Program-made: the position numbers and the translations under genes
Shown here: piece by piece, positions 46,353-57,497 of the stretch
Numbering within the stretch: the stretch's first letter is position 1
Layout: every line of letters begins with the position of its first letter
Notes under the pieces: generated by a model
What the model was told of the DNA's origin: nothing
The model's database searches: none
Seen by the model: only the letters and a program-made list of their open reading frames with translations
DNA from: Hexactinellida sp. DTS-2022
Taxonomy: Eukaryota > Porifera > Hexactinellida
Length of the DNA: 64,000 nt
NCBI GenBank assembly: GCA_028753945.1
Contig: JAPNXP010000005.1
Span: 2,108,001-2,172,000 of the forward strand
Direction of reading: 5' to 3'

Positions 46353-46485
46353 CACTGGGAACCGCATTATCAGGGCGCATCAATGCGATGCTCATTCTGT
46401 TATGTCGTTAGACACATACGAACGAAGGCTAATTAAATTATAAAATGGGTCCGATTGAATGGCTATAAATGTGCGGTTTCCACTG
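46353..46485. mobile_element. MITE, 133 bp, TA TSD
   Basis: CACTGGGAACCGC / GCGGTTTCCACTG (one shift and one mismatch) flanked by TA. Nested in the Ginger, 78 bp from the previous MITE. Confidence 0.75.
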
Positions 46486-46812
46486 TATGAATGGAGAGGA
46501 CAGGGCGGCTGTGTGGGGAAAAGGAGGAGGCCCCCAAAATAATAATAATAGGTTAATACAATCAAAACTGATTGAAAAAATAGTTTACCTTTTACTGATC
46601 TTATAAATATATGTATATCTCTTTCTAGACATTCTCCAAGTTTAAGTATGATACATTAAGAAATAAGTTAATCGTTGTGATTATTTCTTTTAGCTATTAT
46701 ATTGGTAGGCTAGTAACCATAAGTCGTCAGAAATCTAGGAATATATTATAGAAATTCAGGAGAAATATAAAGGTTTGAACATTTTTAAAAAATCGTTTTA
46801 TTTCGTAACAAG

Positions 46813-47095
46813 AAAGTTTGTTATAAATATTTTGTTTGTATTATTTTGTTAATCGTATTCAGATAAGTTAAGTGCTGGCAATTGACGTAATTGACACTAT
46901 GTATTATAATTTCGTAGGCGGGCAATACAAAGTTTACTTTAATTAAAGTAAAAGGTAACAAACTTACCTAACTTAAAAAAACAAAGTTTGTTAGAAATAT
47001 TTTGTTTGTATTATTTTGTTAATCGTAATCACATAAGGTATGTGCTGGCAATTGAAGTAATTGACACTGTGTATTAGAATTTCGTAGGTTGGCTG
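46813..47095. repeat. direct repeat, about 110 bp, period about 171
   Basis: AAATATTTTGTTTGTATTATTTTGTTAATCGTA and about 75 further bases recur at about 46820 and 46992 with few differences. Lies inside the Ginger 3' region. Confidence 0.8.
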
Positions 47096-47169
47096 TGAAA
47101 ATTTAATAACTATAAGTAATAGCTAACAAAGCTACATAATTTAAATGTTACTATTATATATATTATTGT

Positions 47170-47385
47170 TCTATTTAAGAAAGTGGGAAGGGGAGAGGAG
47201 GGATTGGGAAGGGGAGAAAAGGAAATGGCGGGAGGTATCCTTTTGGAAGGAGGGGGAAATACTTACCCTGAGGGGGTTATTGAGGGAGACGATGAGTAGG
47301 AGGAGGAGGAGGAGGGAGGACAGGAGGAGGAGGAGGGAGGACAGGAGGAGGAGGCTGTGGCGCAGGAGGGGGGTTTTGATGGGGG
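47170..47385. repeat. purine-rich (GGA)n tract
   Basis: Over 200 bp almost free of C and T on the + strand, with long AGGAGGAGG runs (47297-47355). The Arg/Glu-rich open frame across it is a low-complexity artefact. Such tracts can form triplex DNA. Confidence 0.8.
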
Positions 47386-48359
47386 TATTATAATAAATTA
47401 TTTAATGTTGTGTTTTTTTATTTAGTTTATGTATTTATTATTAGGTTTCATTTATATTAATTTAGTTTGTTTATTCTGTTTGTTTGTAATAGTTGTTTTT
47501 GTTTTTACTTAATTAAAGTTGTGTCTCTGCAATTGTTAATATTATAACCATATAGTGAATTGGGAAATTAGTAGATTAGGAAAACTAGTCAAATCAGATA
47601 TACATTGGAAATTGGGCGTTTAAGTTGCTATAATTATCAGTAATTTAAATTAATTTAAAAGGGATACTTATTGCAGATATAATATAACATATAGTGAGAC
47701 GTTCAAAACAGGTATTCACTCAGAAATTGTTATATACCAGCGTCTCAAAAGAATATATAATAGCACATCTATGTCTCTTGTTTATCTTTACTATCGTCTC
47801 AAAATTGTTAGAATCTTTAATTCATAATAAAAAGTAAAAATAAGCCAAAAACTAGTTTTATAGTGTCTCAAAATATCACTGTATAAATTCTAATAGCACA
47901 TCCATGGTTTGATAATACAATGTCTCAAAATCTCACGCGTCTCAAAATATCACTGTATAATTCCTAATAGCACATCCATGGTTTGGTAATACAATGTCTC
48001 AAAATCTCACGCGAATCAAATTATATTATTCTTAAATTCATATTAAAAAGTAAAATAAGCGAAAAATTTCCTTTTATAGCGTCTCAAAATATCACTGTTT
48101 AATTTGTAATAGCACATCCATGGTGTATTTAGTGTATCACATAGGCGTCTCAAAATCTCACGCGTCTCAAAATATCATGCAACAGACCTTTAACAATAGG
48201 CATATATATGCACATTAGTACGTAAACACAAAATGCTGTGTAATTCTGGAACTAACACCTTTTAGTGGAACCCAGTATATTTCCCGAGGTCTCCCTTGGA
48301 AGAGTTTTCGATTGATATTTATTTCGTCAGGATCGGGTAATGTAGCAAATAGTTACAGG

Positions 48360-48363
48360 GGCG

Positions 48364-48414
<51 letters not shown>

Positions 48415-48423
48415 GGACGGACC
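48360..48423. repeat. (ACAG)n microsatellite
   Basis: About twelve uninterrupted GACA units flanked by GGAC variants on both sides. Confidence 0.95.
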
Positions 48424-49511
48424 AAGCTTTCTTAATAATATAGATAATTTTATTGCCACATCATAGCAATCCATAATTGTTATTTGCAATATTTATTATA
48501 TATTAACAATTTTGAAAATATTGTTGTTTATTCGAAGAGTGCTTTGAATACCTTTCTAATAAGATGACAACTTGTATTGTACGTACCTTGTTGTAATTCC
48601 AACTACCATAATCAAATAAAGTTTACTTCTATCTTTTCATTTTTCCTAATGACATCGTTTTGCGTGAGAAGTGGTTCCGAGCGATACCTAGGCCGCGAGA
48701 AGATTATGAGATGAACAAACATTCAACCGTAGACTGCCGGAGTGATTTTCAGGAAAATAGAATACCCTGTAGTTCTTTGAGTTTAATATTTAGAACCTAT
48801 TAATTTGAAATCCAACAAGAACACAATAATTTAACAATATGCTAGAATTTTTAAAAAAATTTACTATAGGATTTCGTCAAAAAGTGGTGACACATACTTT
48901 CTCTTTAAATCGATATAACGCCGTTAACATGTAAGTAATCCTTTGTTTCTAAACTCGAACAATTACGACTATCTTATTAGTAATCAGATCTCAAAAATTG
49001 AACAAATCCGATTTAGTAAACAAAAGTTACAACATTTTTAAAAAATCGACAAATCTGTCTTTGATGAACCATGGATTACGAAAAAATACCTATATTTGAG
49101 CTATATCTCTCACAACTGTCTAGCCACACCAAATATACCAAAATAGATAATATTTCTACGGTGAAATTATAACATTTAGAATTTACAAAAGCATGTGGCA
49201 TGCAAGTGGAGCAGTTCACTTTTATGCTACGTCATCATGACAATTTCTGAAAATTTGATTTTTTGAATGAAATCGATAGAGAGTAGAAAACCATGTCTAA
49301 ATCCAAATTTTCTTGAAATTTGAATTATTTGATCGACCTGTTTTCCTCCTGTTACAACGTGTATCAGTTAGGGAGTCTACAGTTAAAGGTGAACTTTTTA
49401 TTTTACACAATTTGAATTTGTAATTCCTTTTAATCATTTATATTTTAAGGTTTGTATACACATTGAGAGAACGTTTATATTCCATTATGGGAGTAAGATG
49501 GTGGAGATGGT
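48424..49511. other. non-coding stretch
   Basis: AT-rich. No gene, TIR or tandem repeat recognised. Confidence 0.4.
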
Positions 49512-50088
49512 CAGTGGCGGATTAACTGCACTTGGGGCCTGAGGCAAATTGCCTTTGAGGCCCCTCTTATATACTGACACATTTCTTGCTAAACAATAAG
49601 TTCCTATATAATACCGATTACCTGACCTCATACACGCAAGAAACATACAACTTATTAGCTAATGCTGAATAATATTGAATAAATTAAGTTAAGGAAACAA
49701 ATGAAGTGTTCCTTGAATGCAAATTCAATGTTTACGTCATGAAGAAACTAGACATTCTACTACATATTCTAGAAATAACCTGAAATTTTTAGAACATGAT
49801 TTCACAAAAATGAGGAAATTACATCTATATATGTATCAGGTTAAACTTAATTAATTAAGAGTGATATCTGAGGAGAGTAAGGCCGCGAAGCGGCCGTTAA
49901 TTAATTGTGTTGCGTAGTGTCTAATAAGAACGAACAAATTGCGAAGCGACTTTTGTGAGAGAGTGATCCGTCGCGAAGGGCTCGTTATTATAAATAACAA
50001 ACAATCTCAACATTATGGTTAATATAATTTAAGAACTCCTAATGACGCAGTATATTATTTAACCGGGGGGAGGGTGGGGGGTGGGCAG

Positions 50089-50461
50089 CAGAGATGGAAG
50101 CGGTCGGAATTTTCATTACCCGACCCGACCCGACCGGTGCATTTGAAAATTTCACCCGCCCAATCGGCCGGTCAATTATAGCTAGCAATAATTTATTAAT
50201 AATAGATCAAGAATCTACTGTAGAGTCATGTCATATAATTTAGGATAAATATTATGGCCATAGACCTTTAAGGGAGCCTTAAGACTACTAAGCTCTCAAG
50301 GGCTATTGGAGCCAGATTCAATCAAAACCAATTTTGATATTATGGTATCGAATAGATCTTATAGAGATCTCGACCGGCCGGTCAGGGTTCGACCGGTACC
50401 CAACCCGACCCGACCCAACCGGTCGACCGGTGCCGGTCAGACCCGATCGGCTCCGTCTCTG
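50089..50461. mobile_element. GC-rich element with CGACCGG repeats
   Basis: CAGAGATGGAAGCGGTCGG / CCGATCGGCTCCGTCTCTG ends. Many CCGACC/GGTCGG motifs near both ends. After removing the younger neighbour, the flanking 8-mers GTGGGCAG and GGGGACAG agree at 6 of 8 positions. Confidence 0.65.
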
Positions 50462-50464
50462 GGG

Positions 50465-51105
50465 CAGTGGCGGCGCTACGGGGGGGGCAATGAGGCTTGA
50501 GCCGCCTCTGAGCCCCCCCCCCCCCGGGATCTGCAATAGAATATCATCCTCATAAGGATATTACAACCTCTGTATGACGTTGTAATATAGAAATTACATT
50601 CATGTTGTCCCTGTACCTTTGAATTAGAATGAATATTTGAAAATGAAAGCATATCAGTACATAATAGATATAGTGATATTGGATATAGTGATATATTGGA
50701 TATAGTGATAATTTGGCCACAAATCAGATGTCCCCACCAATATCACTATATCCAATATGTACTGTACATAGTAATTGCAATTCATTTGTTTCATTTCGTA
50801 ATCACTAAGTCACTATCTAAGTTATATAATTCATTAAAAATGGCAAATAATCTTTATTTATTTTTATTATGATATTTTCAAGTATTCCTAAATGCCTTCA
50901 CCGCTGTACTAATCAACAATTCCCTTTTCTGCTGTAGCTCCTTTATTACTATAAATTTGATGGATTTCTTAAACTTTATACTATAATCTTGAATGGACCA
51001 TTTAAAAATATATATTAATTGTGCATCCCCTAAATCTCCCTGCCCCCCCGAGCCCCCCCGAGCCCCCCCCCCCCCCCCCTGTTAAAAATCCAGACGCCGC
51101 CACTG
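50465..51105. mobile_element. hAT derivative, 641 bp, 8-bp TSD (7/8)
   Basis: CAGTGGCGGCGCTACGG / CAGACGCCGCCACTG ends with long C runs inside. CTCTGGGG (50457-50464) and CTCTTGGG (51106-51113) flank it. Inserted 3 bp from the end of the preceding element. Confidence 0.82.
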
Positions 51106-51299
51106 CTCTTGGGGACAGGCAGAATCGTCTGAGTAGTATGGAGTTTTAGACTCATCATATTATTTTGAGGCCCCCCAAATTGTGAGGCCTGAGGCTTCAG
51201 CCTCATTAGCCTCAATGATAATCCGCCACTGATACTTATTACTTATGTGCTTGTAAACAATGGGAAATAACGGATTGGTGCTTGATCGTTTGTCCAATC

Positions 51300-51440
51300 T
51301 AGGATGAGTTCAGACCTATGAACGGTCTAGACCGATGAACCGATCCAGACCGTTATATCGTTAATTTAAACCGGTCCAGACCGCACTTGAAAATAAACGG
51401 ACCGTTCGGTCCGGTCCGGTCCAGATTGCTGCGTCTCTGA
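51300..51440. repeat. CGGTCCAGACCG-type repeat block
   Basis: Several GGTCTAGACC/GGTCCAGACCG/CGGTCCGG motifs ending in GCGTCTCTG, which resembles the right end of the 50089-50461 element. The left end was not found. Confidence 0.5.
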
Positions 51441-51817
51441 TACAGGCTATCATCTAGGCACGTAATTTTGAAGTAAATATTCTAGGCGCGGAGAAAATCG
51501 AGAGATGCTCCCTTAGACCTTCGATAGATGCTCACATTGAGTATTCAGGCGCGTGTGAGCGTGCTCAAATTTAATCTAGGCGCTGGGAAAATTTTGCCAG
51601 GATGAAAGCCTTGGTCTCACCAGATCACCAATATGCTTACTCATTATCACGTAATGACGTAATCACTAAAATTTCACATTGTTAAATTTTACCATTTAGG
51701 CCTATTTACGCTTTATAATCAATGTTAGAAGTGTATAAACCACACATCAACCGCGAAGCGGTTGGCGTGTGTGTGTGGTTGTATTCTGCCGCGAAGCGAC
51801 CTAGCAAGCGAAGCGTG

Positions 51818-53386
51818 CAGAGCCGGATTAACCACTAAGCCAAATAAGCCATGGCTTAGGGCCCCACAGTTCTGGGGGGCCCACCCAGGGCCTGATTACC
51901 GCATATGCAAAGTAGGCCATGGCCTAGGGCCCCGCGGATTTGGGGGCCCAGCGCTTTTAGCGGCTGCGGGGCGTTTAGGTGAATTTTTAGAGAAATTATT
52001 AAAAATGAGGCTTCATGTATTGGACAGATGGACTCATCGTGTCAAGCAAGTATGCCAATATTTATTTTGTGTCCGTTATCATCGGATATAGTGTTACTAA
52101 TTTTAAATTATAAATTGATATTGATGCATGGAATTTTCTATTATTTATAAGGCAACCAAATTCAATATAGGTACGTTTTTACAACATTGATATGATTGTA
52201 CTTCATACATCCTTTTTTATTCATCGTTCACTCCCGCTAAGTTGTTTAAAACACTCTTTTTCAATGAACATATATTTGTAATAAGTATTTACCTTTTAAA
52301 ATATCTGTTGTGTTCTTTGAAGTTCTACACTGTCAGACTGTCACGAAAAAATTGGTCCGGGCCAAAACTGGTCCGGGACCAATTTTGGCCTGCTATAAAT
52401 GGTCCTAGCTTGCTAAAATAGGTCCGGCCTAAACTTTTTGTTAGATCGCATTGTTAGATCGCACTATAGTTGCTATAACAGACCGCCTACTAGTGCGAAA
52501 TTGTATAGGACAATCAATTATTAAATTGAAAATGTATCTTTTTCTAATTGTCTACTATGGTTCAGGGGAAAAAGGAGTCCCTTGTAGGTATTAAGGCATG
52601 AATAATAGTGAAAAGAATTGGTTTTGTAATTGTGATATATGGAGTTACGGTGTAAAGAATCAACTTAGTAATTGTGTATTATTGACTATTGTGAAAACAT
52701 TTGCATCTTCTATCTATTCTTGTGTTGATGAATGATAAAAAGCTCTTTAATTATTGTCTTGGAATGGCTGTCCGGCGGGGACCACCTTTGGCCAATGGGG
52801 ACCGCCTTTGGCGACCAAAACCGGTCCGGCCGGACCATTTTTGGCGACCAAAACTAGTCCGACCGGACCTTTTATCTCCAGCCAAAATTGGTCCCGGACC
52901 ATTTTTGGCAGTCAAAATTGGTCCGGCCGGACCACTTTTGACCCTGACCAATTTTGGCGTGACAGGGACTACTAATGTTTGAGAACCTATTTCTAAACAA
53001 AATATTACCTTGTAATTGAAGTTAGATTGATTTTAATACATCTAAATTATTTAATGATACTTTTAGTCTAGAAACTTAGACTGGTTTGACATTTCGTCAA
53101 TTAATAATGTGACCTGAATGTTTAATAATTATGTCTCGAAGTGGCAACTTATTATGTATAGTACGTAATTTAAGTTTAACTAGTTAGACATGCAGTCTTC
53201 GCACGGATATCATTGACGACTTAGCAAGAATAAAGCTTGAAAAAAGTTGTTTGATGGATATGTAATGATTCATGTATCTAAGAAAATAATACTTAATAAA
53301 TTTATTTTCAATAATATGTATTTAGTCTTAGGGGGCCCCAAAAAAACTTTTGGCCTAGGGCCCCGCACAGTCTTAATCCGGCCCTG
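51818..53386. mobile_element. hAT derivative, 1569 bp, exact 8-bp TSD
   Basis: CAGAGCCGGATTAACC / TCTTAATCCGGCCCTG ends with GGGGCCC blocks. GAAGCGTG flanks both sides (51810-51817 and 53387-53394). A second left-end-like block, CAGGGCCTGATTACC plus GGCCTAGGGCCCC, begins about 70 bp inside, as if two left ends were stacked. Same family as 16969-18300. No transposase. Confidence 0.9.
52338..52965. mobile_element. nested element with GGTCCGG/CCGGACC repeats
   Basis: CTGTCACGAAAAAATTGGTC / GACCAATTTTGGCGTGACAG ends. The interior next to both ends is a string of TTTGGCGACCAAAA and CCGGACC motifs. No clear TSD. Open frames across it follow the repeats. Confidence 0.7.
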
Positions 53387-54604
53387 GAAGCGTGCTAGTA
53401 TAAATTGAGATGAAATGTAATTGAATATTCAAATTCTATTTACATCAAACATTGGTTGCGGCCTGTGCAACCAGAACACTCCTATCCCGTATGTGAGGGG
53501 GTTTTTCGTCAATGGGAGTGGATCTGAAGTGTGTCTAATATTTGCTATACAGGCGAGCAGTTTCTCTGTATTTGTGATTAATTAAGTCAGTTAACAGATT
53601 TTCATACTCTACACATACGCATTTCTTATCAATTTATATTCTGTAAATTGGATTACATTTTATTTTTATTCTTGTTCTTGTACCGAAGATAGTATAAATT
53701 TAAATGATTAGTATTAAGGATGTAATTCTTCGTTATGCTACTGTTGCAGTCAAAGTGCGTTTTAGTCAAAACGCGTTTTGACTGAAATTTTCAGTCAAAG
53801 TGCGTTTACTTATGAATAATTTATATTATTATTTTGCTTTAATTAAAGCATGTATAGATAGTTATGTAACATTATTTTAATAGATTCAGTAGTTATAAAG
53901 AATATAAGAGCCCTTCGGTCTCTCACAACAATTGAGTTTTATTCTATAATCTACAGATTAACGTTTATCCATTTTCCCACCTTTTTTAATTAAAATAAAT
54001 TATAATTATAATTATATAAGTTATAATCCCTCCAATACATTAGAATGTTATTCTAAATTTTAAAATACATTATATGTTTGATGTTAGTATAGCTAGATGT
54101 TTGATTGTAATATCTTTTGATTGTATACCTTTTGATCTACTTTGTGTGCAATAAAATATACATATTCAAAATAGAAATTTCATTCTCAAAGCAGGAAATA
54201 CTTTAAGTTCTTAAACAATTAAAGTGTTGCTCATTTGTATTGTTACAAGTGCCTTTGATTTTAGATGAAGTCAATATTCGGGAATAGTATATAAATGTGA
54301 GACTAGATTTCCTATTTATTCAATCATATAATTGCACATTGCCCAATTCTTGTACTAAAATGCAAAGTCATGAATTGCAATTTACAAATCTTGTAAATGC
54401 CAACAACAACATAAACAGCGTTCTCCTATCGCGAGACAGATCTCGGAGATCGTTAATATCTTCTCTGCGCCATGTCCCACTACTTCTGCAGCAGCTAGAC
54501 AGCGATTCTACAGGATACAGAAAAAGTACACCGTAAACATACCCAATCCTGTCAGATACTGTACCAAAGTAGTTCTGATACCTCTACGCTGCTTCGAGTT
54601 CTAG

Positions 54605-57497
54605 CGAAGGAAGAGCTTTTTGACTTATTCTCCCGCGTACACTGTGAAGGTGGGAAGCATCTAGGGAGAGATCGAATGGTTATCGAACTTAAAAAGCGAT
54701 ATTGTGGATACTCGATTGCCGTAGTACAAGATTATGTCAACCTATGTCAAGAGTGTCAACTTAAGAAGGGCAAAAAGTCTCTTAAAGGCACCACTTTTAA
54801 ACCTATACACAGTCCTGATTTTGCATCGAGAGGTCAAGTTGATTTAATAGATTTTCAGAACACGGATCAAGCTAACAGACCTTATAATTTTCTTTTGGTG
54901 TACCAAGATCACCATACTAAGTTCGTAGTACTCCGTCCGCTAATTCATAAATCTGCTGAAGAAGTATCTCGTACCCTCTTTGAGATATTCTGTCTCATCG
55001 GTTCCAGGGCTTTACATAAATCATTGATTTTGATTTTAAATCAAAATCATTCAAAAATTAGTGTTGTAAAAATCAATCAAAATCAAATCATTCAAAATGT
55101 GAGATTGAAAAAATCAATCATCAAATCATTTTGATTCACCACAAAATCATCAAAAATCAAAATCAAATCATTTCCAATTACGATGATATAATTAGTTTTT
55201 TTGTTACTCCCGAGTCCCGAAGATATTCTTTTAGCCGAATACTAATGTACACACAATAACAGATTTTTTATAGGTGATCGAAGAATCTTAATCAAGATAA
55301 TAGCTATAATAACAAATCACTTTGGTTATTTGGACCTGGGAAATAAAAATACATGTTACTATAAATTAGTAATCCTTTTCAGATGTACCTATTAATAGGT
55401 CAAAATATCTCATTCCGAGGAGACTAATAAGCGGAGTCGATAGTAATAGTATACTTATACGTTAGTATATTTCACCCATTAAACCGGAGCAATCTAAGAC
55501 TATTGGTATTGGGTTGTTCCTGGTAAAACTTGGGTTTCGATTTAGCTGAGTGATTGTAGTTTCAAACGGGGGTGAAGTAAAACGATAAAATGCACATAGA
55601 CCCGCAATTGTATTTAACGTGTTCATACTATAACCTCCTGATGTGGAAGCAAATATAACATAAATCTGGGTTAATAATATTATACAGAGCAGAAAAATGA
55701 TTTGATTTAAATAAAAATCAAATCATTAACTTTTCACAAATCAATCAAAATCAAATCATTCTAAAAATGAAATAGAAAAAATCAATCACCAAATCATTGA
55801 ATGTTACCCAAAGATCAATCATAAATCATTGATTTGATTTGAAAATAAAATCATCAAAATGATTTATGTAAAGCCCTGATCGGTTCACCTCACATTCTCC
55901 AAAGTGATAATGGTAGAGAGTTTAAGAACATCAATTTAGCTACCATGATAAGAGACTTATGGCCGGAATGCAAAATTATTCATGGTAAACCCAGACATCC
56001 CTAGTCACAAGGGTCCGTGGAGAGAGTTAACCAAGAAATCAAACGCGTGATCGGTTTCCTAATGAGACAAGCGTATGATGACTGCTGGGTTAAGTACATT
56101 CCCATTGTATAGCACTCAATTAACACTAACCTTCATTCAACCTTACAAGGAAATAGCCCTTATCGAATACTATTTGGAAGGGAACCTGTGAAAGGCATGG
56201 GAGAATTCGGAATTCCCGATGAAATGGCAGGTGACGTTACTACGGAGGAAGGAATGATAACGTAAGTATACTATACAACTTAGATATACTGTATTTAAAT
56301 ATTTATAAATTATGTCATTAGATTACTTCAAAACGCAGATGAAATGGAGAATCAGGCTATCAATTCTCCGTCTGAGTTTGAAGAACCTACAGAGACAAAT
56401 AATGAAAGTCCAGTTTCTTCACCATATTCTGCCAACTATTCAGGTCAGGTGTTCATGACACACTACGAGAGTTGCACGATTCTCCGGACTCCTACATGAG
56501 GGACATCAATCAGACGTGTTATAATGCACAACAGTCTGAGCTGGGCGCTGTTAATTACGACATACCTTTACCTTGTTCTTCAGGATACACTCATAACAGC
56601 GAGTATAACCCTTTCCGTTACATTTCATCCATTCTACCAGAAACTCCATTTACCAGCCCGCTGTTCTCTAATCCACCACCTATGAGTTTCAAATCAATAC
56701 CAAACTACATGTGTCCACCTACTACATCTGAGTTTACTCCTACAGTAGAAGCGTCTACTTACTTACCTTTCGAACCTCTCCCTCTCTCTCTCCCAGAAGA
56801 ATCCAGTCTGGTCACATTAGACCCACGCTGTGCTGTTTGCAACGAAGCTTGCAGCAACGCTCATGTCTGTCCTGACTGCAGCAAGCCAGTTCATGTCATC
56901 TGCGGACATGCAGTTGACGGTGTCGAGGGATATGGATCTCAAGTGTACTGCAATTCTTGTTGGCTACAAAAGAGGGAAATAGTTATCCATAAGAGTAGAG
57001 AAAGCTCCAAGCGTGGGCAATCTAAACAGATCGATCGTATGGGTAAACAGTCACGAAAAAAGGTCCATACTTTCGATGTCGGGGATAACATTGTTTTAAA
57101 TATACCCGAAGTCAATGAGAGATCACCTTTCGACCCACCAAATATTCTTGGTGTTATCCTCAATCGTTCACAAGAGGGGTTTTATCGCATCGGTACGAAG
57201 TCAGGGAGAATAAATCGACTTTACATTGGAACGGAATTCGATCTGACACACGGTAACTTTCTTTCGTCAGATGATGTACCTGACATAGATGTCTCGTTTA
57301 GATCTGCCGTATTTCGTGAATCGTTGAGCAATCGCAGGCAATTTTGCAACTGCACTAGTGGCTGCCGTACCAATCGGTGCAGATGCAAAAGTGCTAATAT
57401 TAAGTGCAACTCTAAATGTCATAAGCAGTTAGCTGCCAAAATAAATAGATACAAACCTTATTTGTATTTCCTTCTTTCAGGCAACTATGAATCTTGA
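54605..57497 (+). pseudogene. Ginger transposase: integrase, zinc finger, Cys-rich tail
   Basis: The zinc-binding region (HCEGGKHLGRDR, LCQECQ, 54640-54760) leads to the integrase core: VDLIDFQ (first Asp, about 54840). After the hAT insertion come SDNGREF (second Asp, about 55905) and SVERVNQEIKRVIG (Glu, about 56015), then NSPYRILFGREPVKG. An intron (56263-about 56321) precedes a long exon. That exon has a PHD-like Cys/His finger (AVCNEACSNAHVCPDC, HVICGH, YCNSCW, 56830-56965), an integrase C-terminal-like part (FDVGDNIVLNIPEVN, 57073-57115) and a Cys-rich end (FCNCTSGCRTNRCRCKS, 57343-57395). This architecture is that of Ginger elements and the host genes derived from them (KRBA2/SCAND3-type). 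Defects: a stop at about 56003, a frameshift near 56460 and the insertion. The 5' part near 54360-54600 is frameshifted and unclear. Confidence 0.85.
55005..55878. mobile_element. hAT derivative, 874 bp, exact 8-bp TSD, in Ginger integrase
   Basis: CAGGGCTTTACATAAATCAT / ATGATTTATGTAAAGCCCTG ends. ATCGGTTC flanks both sides (54997-55004 and 55879-55886). AAATCAATCAAAATCAAATC-type repeats fill the ends. It splits the integrase between the first and second catalytic Asp. Confidence 0.93.

Larger units (their letters stand above)
41628..48184 (+). mobile_element. full-length Ginger DNA transposon, 6557 bp, 4-bp TSD
   Basis: The left end TGTTGCATGATATT and the inverted right end AATATCATGCAACA belong to TIRs of about 250 bp that also share GAGACGCGTGAG and CCATGGATGTGCTATTA. 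GACC flanks both sides (41624-41627 and 48185-48188). TG..CA termini plus a 4-bp TSD are those of Ginger elements, DNA transposons with a Gypsy-like integrase. It contains one multi-exon gene and two nested MITEs. Confidence 0.92.
49512..51231. mobile_element. hAT-like element with two nested elements
   Basis: Termini CAGTGGCGGATTAACTG / TGATAATCCGCCACTG, with inner blocks GGGGCCTGAGGC / GAGGCCTGAGGC inverted. No TSD remains. Contains 50089-50461 and 50465-51105. Confidence 0.7.

Noticed and set aside
47145..47393. Arg/Glu-rich open frame
   Set aside because: Purine-tract artefact inside Ginger non-coding DNA.
48360..48423. CRISPR-like regular repeat
   Set aside because: Simple (ACAG)n microsatellite without spacers; likewise 4955-5022 is a plain 17-bp tandem repeat.
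52701..52982. Gly/Pro-rich open frames on both strands
   Set aside because: They follow the GGTCCGG/CCAAAA repeats of the nested element; not genes.
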